64,000 nucleotides of DNA from Kribbella amoyensis. Lineage in GTDB: Bacteria; Actinomycetota; Actinomycetes; Propionibacteriales; Kribbellaceae. The stretch is taken from contig NZ_VIVK01000002.1 in the NCBI RefSeq assembly GCF_007828865.1, positions 124,001 to 188,000 of the forward strand, in the 5' to 3' direction. A model generated the notes under the pieces. It did not search any database. It saw only the letters and a list, made by a program, of their open reading frames with translations, and was not told the origin of the DNA. How positions within the stretch are numbered: position 1 is the stretch's first letter; each line of letters starts with the position of its first letter. The position numbers and the translations under genes were made by a program. Positions 48,872 through 57,347 of the stretch are shown here, piece by piece.

Positions 48872-50869
48872 ATGACCGTTCGGCAGTGGCCTCTGGCCCC
48901 GGTGATCGTCGCCGGGGCCACCGGCGCGCTCGCGCTCACCTCGCTCACGCTGGCGCTGACCACCGTGACGGACGCCGCCGACCTGATCGGGGAGAACCGG
49001 GCGAACCAGTGGCTCGCCGGACTCACGTTCGGGATCGTCGGCGCGCTGGTCCTCGCGTCGCAACCAGGGAACCGCCTCGGCTGGGTCCTGGGTGCGGGTG
49101 GCGTCTGCGCATCAGCAGGGTCCGCCTGTTCGGAGTACGCCGCGATCGCGCTCGACCCGACCCCGCTGCCGCTCGGGGGAGTGGCCGCATGGCTCGCTGC
49201 GGTGCTGTGGTTGCCGCCGTTCCTCGCGACGGTCGCCGCTGTGCCCCTGCTGTACCCAGACGGCCGGCTCCCGTCGTACCGATGGCGCTGGCCCGCCCGT
49301 ACTGCGCTCGTAGCGGGGGTGGTCGCGTTCGTCGGGTTCGGAACGACGCAGGCTGCCGTGGACGACGCCGGGTTCCCGCAGATCCGGAACCCGCTCGACC
49401 TGGCCGTGCCTGACGACGTGCAGCTGGTGATCGTCGCGGCCGGGTTCGGGGTCGTACTCGTGGTCGGTGTAGCTGCAGTGATCGCGATCGTGCTGCGGAT
49501 GCGCCAGGTGGACACGCGGCAACGGCAGCAGGCCGCGTGGTTCGTGGCCGCCGTTGCTCTGGCCGGGCCGGTGTCGTTCATCCCGGTGCCGCAGGTGGTC
49601 GACTTCGTCCTCAACGTCATCGCCGTTGCCTGCTTGACGATCGGCGTCGTGCGGCACGGCCTGTTCGACATAGAGCTCGTCCTGTCGCGCACGGTCGTGT
49701 ACGCCGCTCTCACTGCGGTCGCGCTTGGCGTGTACCTCGCCGCGGCCGCACTGCTCGGCGCCAGGTCCGACGCCGGTCTCCTGCCCGCGGTCCTCGCCGC
49801 AGTGGCCGCCATGCTGCTGGCCGGTGCGAGCCGACGAGTGCAGCGCGTCGTCGACCGGCTGATGTACGGCGAGCGCCGCGACCCGATGTCCGCGCTCACC
49901 ACCTTGGGCGACCGGCTGAGCGCCGCCATCGACACCGACGACGTACTCCCTGCCACCGTCGAAGGCGTCCGCACCGCGCTCAACCTCCCGTACGCCGAGG
50001 TTCGGCTCGCGGGGGAGGACAGCCCCGCCTTTACCTCGGGGACACAGCCGGACCGGGTCGCCTACTTCCCGCTGAGCCACGCCGGCGAGGAAGTCGGCCT
50101 CCTCGTGGTCGGGCTCCGTCGGGGCGAACAACAGCTGGCCCGATCCGACGGCCGCCTGCTGGAGGCGTTCGCGCGGCAAGCCGGGGTCGCGGCCCACGGC
50201 GTCCGGGCGACCCGCGAACTCCGCCGCTCCCGCGAACGCGTCGTCGCCTCGCGCGAGGAGGAACGCCACCGGATCCGCCGGGACCTGCACGACGGACTCG
50301 GCCCCGCCCTCGCCGGGATCTCGCTCGGCCTCGAAGCCGCCGACCGCGTCGTCACCCGGGACCCGGCCGGCGGTACCCACCTGCTCCGCGAACTCCGCGG
50401 CGATGTCACCGACTGCGTGGACGAGGTCCGCCGCATCGTCGCCGATCTCCGCCCGCCCGCTCTCGACGAGGGCCTGGTCACCGCCCTCCGGCATCAGGCC
50501 GACCTGCTCACGACGCGCTCCGGCGGCCGTCTCGTCTACACGGTCACGAACCCCACTCCCGCGAACGAGCTCCCGTCCGCCCTGGAGGTCGCGGCGTACC
50601 GCATCGCGACCGAGGCGATGACCAACACCCTCCGGCATGCCCACGCGACGACGTGCCAGGTCGACCTCGACTACGACACGAGCCACCTGCATCTCCACAT
50701 CACCGACAACGGCACCGCCGAACCACCCCGTACTCCCGGCACCGGGCTGATGTCGATGCGGGAACGCGCCGAGGAACTGGGTGGTGTCTGCACCGTGACG
50801 TTCCGGCCGGGCCGTGGGACCGAGGTCGCCGCCGCGTTGCCTGCGGGCCGATCGTCCTTGACGAGGTGA
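48872..50869 (+). CDS. NarL-type sensor histidine kinase
   Basis: 665-residue membrane sensor. About eight to ten helices up to residue 320, a GAF-like segment (DTDDVLPATVEGVRTALNLP) to about 440, then HisKA_3 dimerisation with phospho-acceptor His473 in EERHRIRRDLHDGLGP and a HATPase_c domain (ATEAMTNTLRHAHA, ITDNG, GTGLMSMRERAEELGG). Stimulus unknown; the large membrane domain suggests a hydrophobic or envelope signal. The response regulator follows after six bases. Confidence 0.9.
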   Translation: MTVRQWPLAPVIVAGATGALALTSLTLALTTVTDAADLIGENRANQWLAGLTFGIVGALVLASQPGNRLGWVLGAGGVCASAGSACSEYAAIALDPTPLPLGGVAAWLAAVLWLPPFLATVAAVPLLYPDGRLPSYRWRWPARTALVAGVVAFVGFGTTQAAVDDAGFPQIRNPLDLAVPDDVQLVIVAAGFGVVLVVGVAAVIAIVLRMRQVDTRQRQQAAWFVAAVALAGPVSFIPVPQVVDFVLNVIAVACLTIGVVRHGLFDIELVLSRTVVYAALTAVALGVYLAAAALLGARSDAGLLPAVLAAVAAMLLAGASRRVQRVVDRLMYGERRDPMSALTTLGDRLSAAIDTDDVLPATVEGVRTALNLPYAEVRLAGEDSPAFTSGTQPDRVAYFPLSHAGEEVGLLVVGLRRGEQQLARSDGRLLEAFARQAGVAAHGVRATRELRRSRERVVASREEERHRIRRDLHDGLGPALAGISLGLEAADRVVTRDPAGGTHLLRELRGDVTDCVDEVRRIVADLRPPALDEGLVTALRHQADLLTTRSGGRLVYTVTNPTPANELPSALEVAAYRIATEAMTNTLRHAHATTCQVDLDYDTSHLHLHITDNGTAEPPRTPGTGLMSMRERAEELGGVCTVTFRPGRGTEVAAALPAGRSSLTR

Positions 50870-50875
50870 CTGGCC

Positions 50876-51514
50876 GTGATCCGGGTCCTGGTGGCTGACG
50901 ATCATCCGGTGTTCCGGCGCGGCCTGGTCGGGGTTCTGGCCGAGGAATCCGACGTCGAGGTGGTGGCCGAAGCCGGTGACGGGGACGCGGCGATCGCGAA
51001 GGTCGGCGAACTCCGGCCGGACGTGGTGCTGATGGACCTGCACATGGCCGGTACCGGTGGGATCGCGGCCACTCGGCAACTCACCGACGACGCCCCCGAG
51101 GTCGCCGTCCTCGTCCTCACGATGCTCGACGACGAGGAATCGGTCCACGCGGCTCTGCAGGCGGGTGCCCGTGGGTACCTCGTCAAGGGCGCCTCCGGTG
51201 ACCTCATCCTGGAGGCGGTCCGTGCGGTGGCGGCAGGCGAGGCCGTCTTCGGCGCCGACATCGCGGGCCTGGTCCTCGGCCGGCTCACCGCCGAACGCCG
51301 GGCCGCCCGCGCCGGCCCGTTCCCGATGCTCACCGATCGCGAAGAGGAGATCCTCACGCTCATCGCGCACGGCCGGTCGAATCCTGAGATCGCCCGTCAC
51401 CTGGTGGTCTCGGACAAGACCGTCCGGAACCACATCACCAACATCTTCGCCAAACTCGGCGTCCCCGACCGGGCCCAGGCCATCGTGCGAGCCCGTGACG
51501 CCGGGCTCGCCTGA
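50876..51514 (+). CDS. NarL/LuxR-family response regulator
   Basis: 212 residues. Receiver domain with acidic pair D9/D10, phosphorylation site D54 (VLMDLHM) and the conserved Thr and Lys (VLTMLD, LVKGA); C-terminal LuxR helix-turn-helix (LTDREEEILTLIAHGRSNPE to NHITNIFAKL). Partner of the adjacent kinase. Starts at GTG; targets unknown. Confidence 0.93.
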   Translation: MIRVLVADDHPVFRRGLVGVLAEESDVEVVAEAGDGDAAIAKVGELRPDVVLMDLHMAGTGGIAATRQLTDDAPEVAVLVLTMLDDEESVHAALQAGARGYLVKGASGDLILEAVRAVAAGEAVFGADIAGLVLGRLTAERRAARAGPFPMLTDREEEILTLIAHGRSNPEIARHLVVSDKTVRNHITNIFAKLGVPDRAQAIVRARDAGLA

Positions 51515-51551
51515 GCCGTTCCGTTGCTATCGGCCCCTATCTGCGTGCCGG

Positions 51552-52004
51552 TCAGCTGGTGGCGCGCTGGACGAGTTCGGTGATCCGGGCCTCGTTGGCC
51601 TTGGTCAGCTCGGTGATGGCGAAGGCGGTCGGCCACATGGTGCCCTCGTCGAGATCGGCGTGCTGCTCGAAGCCGAGGGTGGCGTACCGGGACTTGAACT
51701 TCTCGGCGGACTGGAAGAAGCAGATCAGCTTGCCGTCCCGGGCGTAGGCGGGCATGCCGTACCAGGTCTTCGGGGTGAGGTCGGGAGCCGCGTGCAGGAC
51801 GAGCTCGTGGATCCGCTCACCGATGGCCCGGTCCGCCGGACCCATCTCGGCGAGCTTCTCGCGGACAGCGGCCTCGCCATCCTCCTTGGCCTTGGCGCCG
51901 CGCTGGGTCGTCTTCAGCTCCTTCGCCCGCTCCTTCATCGCGGCGCGCTCGTCCTCGCTGAACCCGTCGTAGGACTTCTCGGCGGTGGACTTCTTCGTGG
52001 TCAT
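51552..52004 (-). CDS. DUF1801 (YdhG-like) family protein
   Basis: 150 residues: charged, lysine-rich N-terminal 50 and then a DUF1801 domain (IHELVLHAAPDLTPKTWYGM, PAYARDGKLICFFQSAEKFK, RYATLGFEQ). The family is widespread and includes frataxin-like iron chaperones; role here unproven. GGAGGAGA lies seven bases before the ATG. Confidence 0.8.
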   Translation of the reverse strand: MTTKKSTAEKSYDGFSEDERAAMKERAKELKTTQRGAKAKEDGEAAVREKLAEMGPADRAIGERIHELVLHAAPDLTPKTWYGMPAYARDGKLICFFQSAEKFKSRYATLGFEQHADLDEGTMWPTAFAITELTKANEARITELVQRATS

Positions 52005-52084
52005 ATCTGCTCTCCTCCTGGTCGGTACGAGACTCATGCTAGGCAGCGCGACCGGCGGAAAACTTCTCGAAAACTGATCGATGG

Positions 52085-52459
52085 TCAGACCAGCGCGACG
52101 CCGAGCAGCAGCAGGTTCGGCGACGCCTCCATGACCGAGTTGAGCCAGAGCTTCGGCTGGGTGATCAGCATGACGATCGCGAGGAACACGTGCTGGCAGG
52201 CGGTGAACACGATCAGGGCCGTACCGGCGTCCGAGGACGACGTGCCGAGCAGGTACGCACCGACGAACAGCGCAACCGCGGTGGTCAGGTTGTAGAAGGC
52301 GATCGAGATCCGCCAGAGCCGGACCGCGTCCTTGTCCTCGGACCTGATCAGGAACAGCGGGAAGAACTGCGGCCGGTCGTAGAAGAACAGCTCCAGCACG
52401 CAGACGGCGACCAGGATGAGACCGATGACGATCGCGAGTACCTGTTCGGTCGTTCCCAT
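52085..52459 (-). CDS. DUF1304-like small membrane protein
   Basis: 124 residues, four helices; LELFFYDRPQFFPLF, SIAFYNLTTAVALFVGAYLL and the ending NLLLLGVALV resemble DUF1304 proteins. Function unknown. AGGGGGAAAC precedes the ATG. Divergent from the dehydrogenase at 52529. Confidence 0.68.
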   Translation of the reverse strand: MGTTEQVLAIVIGLILVAVCVLELFFYDRPQFFPLFLIRSEDKDAVRLWRISIAFYNLTTAVALFVGAYLLGTSSSDAGTALIVFTACQHVFLAIVMLITQPKLWLNSVMEASPNLLLLGVALV

Positions 52460-52516
52460 CGTTTCCCCCTGACCCTGTCCTCAGAATGGTACGAGTCTCT
52501 GACTAAATCAAGAGGC

Positions 52517-52522
52517 TAGTTT
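52517..52522 (+). promoter_or_regulatory. -10 element of the beta-hydroxyacid dehydrogenase gene
   Basis: TAGTTT ends seven bases before the ATG at 52529, placing the transcript start at the codon. A GGGAGG sits directly against the ATG, too close to work as a ribosome site, which supports leaderless expression. Confidence 0.5.
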
Positions 52523-52528
52523 GGGAGG

Positions 52529-53323
52529 ATGGACAACAGCAGCAAGGTGGCGTTTCTGGGGTTGGGGTCGATGGGCGCGCCGATGGCTCGACGGGTGGCC
52601 GCGGCCGGGTACCAGTTGACGGTGTGGAACCGGTCGGCGGACAAGGCGGCCGGATTCGAGCGGGTGGCGGCGTCCCCGGCCGAGGCGGTGCGGGACGCGG
52701 ACGTGGTCGTGACGATGCTCGCGGATCCCCGGGCGGTGCTCACCGTGGTCGGTGAGTTCGCCAAGGAGTTGAAGCCCGGAGCGGTCCTGGTCGACGTGTC
52801 CACGATCGGCCCGGCCGCTGTTCGTGAGGTGGCCGCGCTGCTGCCCGCGGGGACGAAGCTGGTGGACGCGCCGGTGATGGGAAGCGTCGACAAGGCGGCC
52901 GGCGGCGAGCTCAACCTCCTGGTCGGCGGCGACGCCGACGAGGTGATGCCCTTGCTCGAGCTGTTCGGCCAGGTCCAGCGCACTGGCGGAGTCGGGACCG
53001 GGGCTGCGCTGAAGATCGTGATGATCAACGCCATCGTCAACGGCGTCACCGTGGTCGGCGAGGCGCTGCAACTGGCCGACGCGTTCGGCCTGCCGGAGGA
53101 CCAGGTACGCAAAGCCCTGGCGAGCTCACCCCTGGCCGGCCTGACCGCAAGGGCCTTTGCCGAAGGCGCCTACTACCAAACCGAACTGGCCGCCAAGGAC
53201 GTAGCCCTGGCCACCGAGGCCGCCGACCTCCCGATCGCCGAAGCGGTCCACGAAAGACTCAAGTCCTACCCCCAAGCCCAACAAGAAGACATCGGCCGCA
53301 TCATCAACCACTTCAGAGGCTAG
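52529..53323 (+). CDS. NAD(P)-dependent beta-hydroxyacid dehydrogenase
   Basis: 264 residues of the 3-hydroxyisobutyrate/GLYR family. Rossmann motif GLGSMGAPMARR at 11-22, substrate loop DAPVMGSVDKAAGGEL (the family's GSxxxAxxG) and catalytic lysine in ALKIVMIN (about 168). Reduces or oxidises a small hydroxyacid or semialdehyde. Stands alone. Confidence 0.88.
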   Translation: MDNSSKVAFLGLGSMGAPMARRVAAAGYQLTVWNRSADKAAGFERVAASPAEAVRDADVVVTMLADPRAVLTVVGEFAKELKPGAVLVDVSTIGPAAVREVAALLPAGTKLVDAPVMGSVDKAAGGELNLLVGGDADEVMPLLELFGQVQRTGGVGTGAALKIVMINAIVNGVTVVGEALQLADAFGLPEDQVRKALASSPLAGLTARAFAEGAYYQTELAAKDVALATEAADLPIAEAVHERLKSYPQAQQEDIGRIINHFRG

Positions 53324-53414
53324 GTACCTCCCCAGGCCGTACCCGGACGGCGTTGGGGTCCGCACCGGGGCAACCCCGATGTGATGGGTGGTGGGTGGTG
53401 CGTACGGTCGGGGC

Positions 53415-53720
53415 ATGGTGGACGGATACGAGGTTTGGGTGCACGGTGCTGCCGCGGACGACGACGTGCTGAAGCGGTTGGTCACCGGGACGATCTGCCC
53501 GGTGGAGGAGCACGACGGGCCGTGCGAGGTGCCCTGGTCGCTCACCTTGACGGCGGACAGCGCGCTCGTCCTCGCGCTGTACTGCATGCCCGGCCAGGCC
53601 GAGGAGATCGCCGACCGGGTCCGCCGGGTCGTCGGCGACCGAGTCGTGGTGGTCCGACGCGGGCGCGAGGACGGGTTCGGCGACCTGCGGACGCAGTACG
53701 AGATCGAGAGCCGGGCTTGA
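53415..53720 (+). CDS. Small protein of unknown function
   Basis: 101 residues beginning MVDGYEVWVHGAAADDDVL, acidic, with two cysteines (ICPVEE and GPCEVP) seven residues apart that might bind metal. No family recognised. A start at 53388 would add nine residues without a better site. Its stop overlaps the -35 box of the next gene. Confidence 0.6.
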   Translation: MVDGYEVWVHGAAADDDVLKRLVTGTICPVEEHDGPCEVPWSLTLTADSALVLALYCMPGQAEEIADRVRRVVGDRVVVVRRGREDGFGDLRTQYEIESRA

Positions 53721-53747
53721 CCTCAAGTTTGGTTGAGCTAGCAGGAT
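53717..53747 (+). promoter_or_regulatory. MerR/SoxR-type promoter with 19-bp spacer
   Basis: TTGACC (53717-53722) and CAGGAT (53742-53747) are separated by 19 bp, and the imperfect palindrome CCTCAAGTTTGGTTGAGC (53721-53738) lies between. It matches the E. coli SoxR site CCTCAAGTTAACTTGAGG at 14 of 18 positions. MerR-family activators twist such over-long spacers. The next ATG (53756) lies nine bases after the -10, so a leaderless start is likely. Confidence 0.6.
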
Positions 53748-53755
53748 CCCGGTGC

Positions 53756-54172
53756 ATGGACATCACCGGACAGATTCCCAGCCAGGCTGACGTGGACGCG
53801 ATCGAGGAGCTGGTCGCGCAGGTCGAGAAGGCACAGCGTGCCGAGGACGTGGATGCGTTCATCGGGTTGTTCCGTGCGGACGCTCTTTGGGTGACCGGGC
53901 ACGGGAAGGGGCTGTACGGGCGCGCGACGATCGAGGAGTTCACCCGGCGGGTTCTTCCGGGCGCGACGCAGCACGCGACCGCGACGTACGTGCCTGATCA
54001 CCTGCTGTTCGTGCGGTCCGACATCGCTGTCGTGAACGTCAACCAGACCTACACCCCGGCCGGCGAAGATCCCGCACCTGTCGACCAGGGCACGCCGGTC
54101 TACCTCCTCGCCAAGGACGCCGGCCGCTGGCGGATCGCGGCCGCGCAGAACACCGTCGTCGTGCCGGAGTAG
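53756..54172 (+). CDS. SnoaL-like / SgcJ family NTF2-fold protein
   Basis: 138 residues with an NTF2-like cone fold typical of SgcJ/EcaC proteins: AIEELVAQVEKAQRAEDVDA, FRADALWVTGHGKGLYGRAT, then strands ending WRIAAAQNTVVVPE. Such proteins are small-molecule isomerases, hydrolases or ligand binders; substrate unknown. Probably induced by a MerR-type regulator through the upstream promoter. Confidence 0.8.
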   Translation: MDITGQIPSQADVDAIEELVAQVEKAQRAEDVDAFIGLFRADALWVTGHGKGLYGRATIEEFTRRVLPGATQHATATYVPDHLLFVRSDIAVVNVNQTYTPAGEDPAPVDQGTPVYLLAKDAGRWRIAAAQNTVVVPE

Positions 54173-54178
54173 AACTGC

Positions 54179-54505
54179 TCAGCGCTTGACGGCCAGTTCG
54201 CCGAGTTCGGACCAGTCGTCCTGGTCGACCTTGAAGTTGACGATGCGCGGCGTCTCGACCAGGTACTGCGGCAGCGTCTGCTGGGCCGCCTTGAAGTGGT
54301 CGGAGGTGACGTGCGCGGTGGCGGCGTCGTCGTCGCGGAAGGCTTCGACCAGGACGTACTCGTCGGCGTCGTCGAGCGAGCGGGACCAGTCGAACCAGAG
54401 GCAGCCTGGTTCGGCCCGGGTGGCCTGGGTGAAGGCTTCGGAGATGCTGGGCCAGTCGGCAGCGTGCTCGGGCTGGACCCGGAACTTCGCGGTGATGAAG
54501 ATCAT
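54179..54505 (-). CDS. Antibiotic biosynthesis monooxygenase (ABM) domain protein
   Basis: 108 residues, single ferredoxin-like ABM domain: MIFITAKFRVQPEHAADWPS, GCLWFDWSRSLDDADEYVLV and EAFRDDDAATAHVTSDHFKA. Usually a dimeric quinol or flavin-independent oxygenase or sensor; substrate unknown. Its 3' end is six bases from the convergent SnoaL-like gene. Confidence 0.83.
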   Translation of the reverse strand: MIFITAKFRVQPEHAADWPSISEAFTQATRAEPGCLWFDWSRSLDDADEYVLVEAFRDDDAATAHVTSDHFKAAQQTLPQYLVETPRIVNFKVDQDDWSELGELAVKR

Positions 54506-54546
54506 GGTCGCGATGCTACCGAGCGATCTCCGCGCCGGCAGGAGGG

Positions 54547-55011
54547 TCAGGACGCGACCTTCGCGGTGGTGAACCGCAGATCCTGCTCGGTCTCCCAGAC
54601 CAGCGCTCCGTCGGGATGCAGGCAGAGGAAGCGCGGTGGTTGCTCCGCGGAGACGGCGACGGCCGCGACCGGGACGTCCTCGGCCTCGGTCACCCGGACC
54701 GCGCCGAGTGGGGTGGCGAAGCTGATCACCGAGCCGGTGGACTTGCCGCGGCTGGCGATCGCCCGGGCCAGCACGTCGGCCGAGCCGGCGACCGCGATCA
54801 GACCGAGTACCCCGATGGCGAGAGCGGTGAAGTGGGAGGCGCGCATGTCGAGCTTGAACCAGTCGACCTTGTCCGCGATCACCCCGACCAGGGTGGTCAC
54901 CAGGGGCGCCGCGACCGCGAGGACCTTCGTGATGCTGAAGGCCGGCGCCTCGATGATCGCCTCCTCCTCGCGCCCCTTGTTCAGGAAGAGCCGGGACAAC
55001 GGACCAGCCAT
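54547..55011 (-). CDS. Two-helix membrane protein of unknown function
   Basis: 154 residues. A basic N-terminus, then hydrophobic segments at about 28-48 and 60-80 and a soluble C-terminal half (TPLGAVRVTEAEDVPVAAVA). No domain recognised. The ATG follows GGAGGGGG by five or six bases. Confidence 0.62.
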   Translation of the reverse strand: MAGPLSRLFLNKGREEEAIIEAPAFSITKVLAVAAPLVTTLVGVIADKVDWFKLDMRASHFTALAIGVLGLIAVAGSADVLARAIASRGKSTGSVISFATPLGAVRVTEAEDVPVAAVAVSAEQPPRFLCLHPDGALVWETEQDLRFTTAKVAS

Positions 55012-55093
55012 CTGATTCCCCCTCCACTCGAGCTCCCAGCCAAGACGATGACACATCAAGGGGCGAGCCGGCGGGAATCAGCGGCTGGGCGTT

Positions 55094-55288
55094 TCAGGCG
55101 GCGGTGCGAGTGCGGTTCTGCCGGGCCCAGACGGCGTGGCGGAGCTTGGCCTGATCGGGGTAGCCGGCGGCGCGGCCGATCATGTACACGTCGTGGCTGC
55201 GCATGTTGACCATGGCGGCGACGTACCAGACCGGGTTCCCCTCGGCCAGCATCGTCACGATCATCTGGTTGGCGGCGTTCTCGTTCAT
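55094..55288 (-). CDS. Small helical protein, 64 aa
   Basis: MNENAANQMIVTMLAEGNPV followed by WYVAAMVNMRSHDVYMIGRA gives a helix-turn-helix-like pattern of the kind used by small DNA-binding proteins, ending in a basic tail. Function unknown. GAGGAGAGGG precedes the ATG. Confidence 0.6.
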   Translation of the reverse strand: MNENAANQMIVTMLAEGNPVWYVAAMVNMRSHDVYMIGRAAGYPDQAKLRHAVWARQNRTRTAA

Positions 55289-55460
55289 CCTGACCCTCTC
55301 CTCAGTCTGCTGATCGGTTCCTGCTGTCACTGATACGTCGGAGAGGACCCGCCGGGTTCGACATCGTCGCCGAAACTTTTTCCAGATTTCTTCGGCCGGG
55401 TAGGCACCGCTGAGCGGACGACCTGGAAAGAATCGCCGAATTGTTCCGCCGTGACCCTCC

Positions 55461-55560
55461 GCGCGCGATAGATTCGAAATCCCCCCACGTGTGGAGGTCC
55501 CACTCCCCCCGGGACCCGCACGGGCGAGTGCCCCGATCCTTGATCGGGGCACTCGTTTTT
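55461..55560 (+). ncRNA. 6C: 6C small RNA
   Basis: Matches the actinobacterial 6C RNA: two runs of exactly six cytosines (55481-55486 and 55505-55510) in hairpin loops. The second hairpin is GGTCCC/GGGACC around ACTCCCCCC; the first may pair CGCGCG with CGTGTG. A perfect 14-bp terminator with five Ts ends it at 55560. C-rich loops in this RNA are thought to bind G-rich ribosome-binding sites of target mRNAs. The 5' end is approximate. It lies alone in a 299-bp space without protein genes. Confidence 0.85.
55525..55560 (+). terminator. Terminator of the 6C RNA
   Basis: CGAGTGCCCCGATC (55525-55538) pairs perfectly with GATCGGGGCACTCG (55542-55555) around a three-base loop and is followed by TTTTT. 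Confidence 0.93.
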
Positions 55561-55587
55561 CCGAGCCCGCCGCAAGGCAGATCGTGA

Positions 55588-56361
55588 TCAGCGCCCGGCG
55601 CGCCGGCGGAAGAGTACGGTCGCGAGCACGAACGAACCGGCCAGCAGACCCCCGCACCAGGCCAACGCGATCCAGCCGTTGTTGCCCAGCGGCGTCCCGA
55701 TCAGCAGGCTCCGGACCGTCTCGATCACCGGCGTGATCGGCTGGTGCTCGCTGATCGGCCGGAGGAACCGCGGCATCGTCTCCGGCTGCACGAAAGCGCT
55801 GCTCAGATAGGGCAGGAACAACATGAAGAAGCTGAGCGTGCTGGCCGATTCGACCGACTTCGCGATCACGCCGAGCCCGGCCGCCAGCCAGGACAGTGCG
55901 AGGACGTAGAGCAGCAGCAGCCCGATCGCGGCGAGCCAGTCCAGCCACGTCGCGGCCGGCCGGAACCCCATCGCCAGCGCGGCCAGGATGACGATGCCGG
56001 TCGAGACCGCATTCCGCAGCACGCTCGCGGTGACGTGCCCGGTCAGCACCGCGAAACTGCGGATCGGCAACGACCTGAGCCGGTCGATCATGCCGCTGGT
56101 CATGTCGTCGGCGACCGCCATCGCGGTGTTCGACGCGCCGTACCCGGTGGTGAGCAGCAGGATGCCGGGCACCACGTAGTTGATGTACTCCGTGCCGGTC
56201 TCGATCGCGCCGCCGAACACGTACACGAACAACGCCATCATCAGCAGCGGCAGCAGGATCGACACGAACAGGGTGTCGACGTTGCGCCGGGTCAACCGGA
56301 CGGACCGGTCGATCATCGTGGCCGCGTCGGTCACGGCCGCGGCGACTCCGTCATGGCTCAT
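55588..56361 (-). CDS. ABC exporter permease (DrrB/ABC-2 type)
   Basis: 257-residue ABC-2 membrane subunit with six helices; the DrrB-like features are RLTRRNVDTLFVSILLPLLM, GTEYINYVVPGILLLTTGYG and MTSGMIDRLRSLPI. Works with the ATPase at 56358, whose stop overlaps its ATG (ATGA). Likely exports a hydrophobic drug or lipid. Controlled by the divergent TetR gene via the operator upstream of the ATPase gene. Confidence 0.88.
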   Translation of the reverse strand: MSHDGVAAAVTDAATMIDRSVRLTRRNVDTLFVSILLPLLMMALFVYVFGGAIETGTEYINYVVPGILLLTTGYGASNTAMAVADDMTSGMIDRLRSLPIRSFAVLTGHVTASVLRNAVSTGIVILAALAMGFRPAATWLDWLAAIGLLLLYVLALSWLAAGLGVIAKSVESASTLSFFMLFLPYLSSAFVQPETMPRFLRPISEHQPITPVIETVRSLLIGTPLGNNGWIALAWCGGLLAGSFVLATVLFRRRAGR

Positions 56362-57272
56362 GGCTGCTTCTCCCGGTCGGTCAGGGTGAGGAACACGTCG
56401 TCGAGGGTCGGCCGGTGCGACGACACCCGGGCCGGCCGCAGACCCTGGTCGCGCAACTCGTCCAGGACCGTGTGCAGGTGATTCGCGGTCCCGTCGGACG
56501 GCAGGTTCACGGTGACGCCGTCGGCGACGCCGCCGAGTACCTGGACCGACTTCGCCGCGTCGGCCGGGTCGGTGAAGAACACCTCGATCCGCTCGCCGCC
56601 GATCCGGGCCTTGAGCGCGTCCGCGGTCCCGGACGCCGTGATCACGCCGCCGTCGAGCAGCACGATCCGATCGGCGAGCCGGTCGGCCTCCTCGAGGTAC
56701 TGGGTGGTGAGCAGGATCGTGGTGCCGTCCCGGACCAGTTCGCCGATCGCGTCCCACATGGTCAGCCGGCTGGCCGGGTCGAGCCCGGTGGTCGGCTCGT
56801 CCAGGAAGATCACCCGCGGCCGGCCGATCAGGCTCATCGCGAGATCGAGCCGGCGCCGCATCCCGCCGGAGTACGTCTTCACCCGGCGGTCCATCGCGTC
56901 GGTCAGCGCGAACCGCTCCAGCAGCTCGCCGGCCCGCCGCCGCGCCGTGGTCCCGCCGAGGTGCATCAGCTTGCCGACCATGACCAGGTTCTCCCGGCCG
57001 GTCTGGTTGTCGTCGACGGCCGCGTACTGCCCGGTGAGGCTGATGACGCCGCGGACCCGGGTCGGCTCGCGGACCACGTCGTACCCGGCGATCGTCGCCG
57101 TTCCTCCGTCCGGCCGGGTGAGCGTGGTCAGGATCCGCACGGTGGTGGTCTTGCCCGCGCCGTTCGGCCCGAGCAGGGCCAGCACTTCGCCCTCACGGAC
57201 CCGCAGGTCGACGCCCCGCAGGACGTGCGTGGCTCCGTACGACTTCCGTAGTTGTGTCGCCTCGACGATCAT
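56358..57272 (-). CDS. ABC exporter ATPase (DrrA type)
   Basis: 304 residues. Walker A GPNGAGKTT (about 35-43), Q-loop, signature YSGGMRRRLD, Walker B VIFLDEPTTGLD and a C-terminal extension (DRIVLLDGGVITASGTADAL then GGVADGVTV) seen in DrrA daunorubicin-type exporters. A strong AGGAGGGG precedes the ATG. Transcribed from the bidirectional region shared with tetR. Confidence 0.92.
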   Translation of the reverse strand: MIVEATQLRKSYGATHVLRGVDLRVREGEVLALLGPNGAGKTTTVRILTTLTRPDGGTATIAGYDVVREPTRVRGVISLTGQYAAVDDNQTGRENLVMVGKLMHLGGTTARRRAGELLERFALTDAMDRRVKTYSGGMRRRLDLAMSLIGRPRVIFLDEPTTGLDPASRLTMWDAIGELVRDGTTILLTTQYLEEADRLADRIVLLDGGVITASGTADALKARIGGERIEVFFTDPADAAKSVQVLGGVADGVTVNLPSDGTANHLHTVLDELRDQGLRPARVSSHRPTLDDVFLTLTDREKQP

Positions 57273-57286
57273 CCGTCCCCTCCTAC

Positions 57287-57324
57287 TGCGTATTAGGTAC
57301 GCTAATTAGCGTAGCAGGTACGCA
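57287..57324. promoter_or_regulatory. 38-bp TetR operator with nested palindromes
   Basis: The centre TACGCTAATTAGCGTA (57298-57313) is a perfect 16-bp palindrome. GCGTA (57288-57292) and TACGC (57319-57323) lie symmetrically outside it, and overall 15 of 19 positions per arm match. It sits between the exporter genes and the divergent tetR, and covers where both promoters should be; the minus-strand -10 and the tetR -10 TAGACT (57336-57341) are just outside. Confidence 0.75.
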
Positions 57325-57347
57325 ATAGGCGTTTCTAGACTGAGGGG

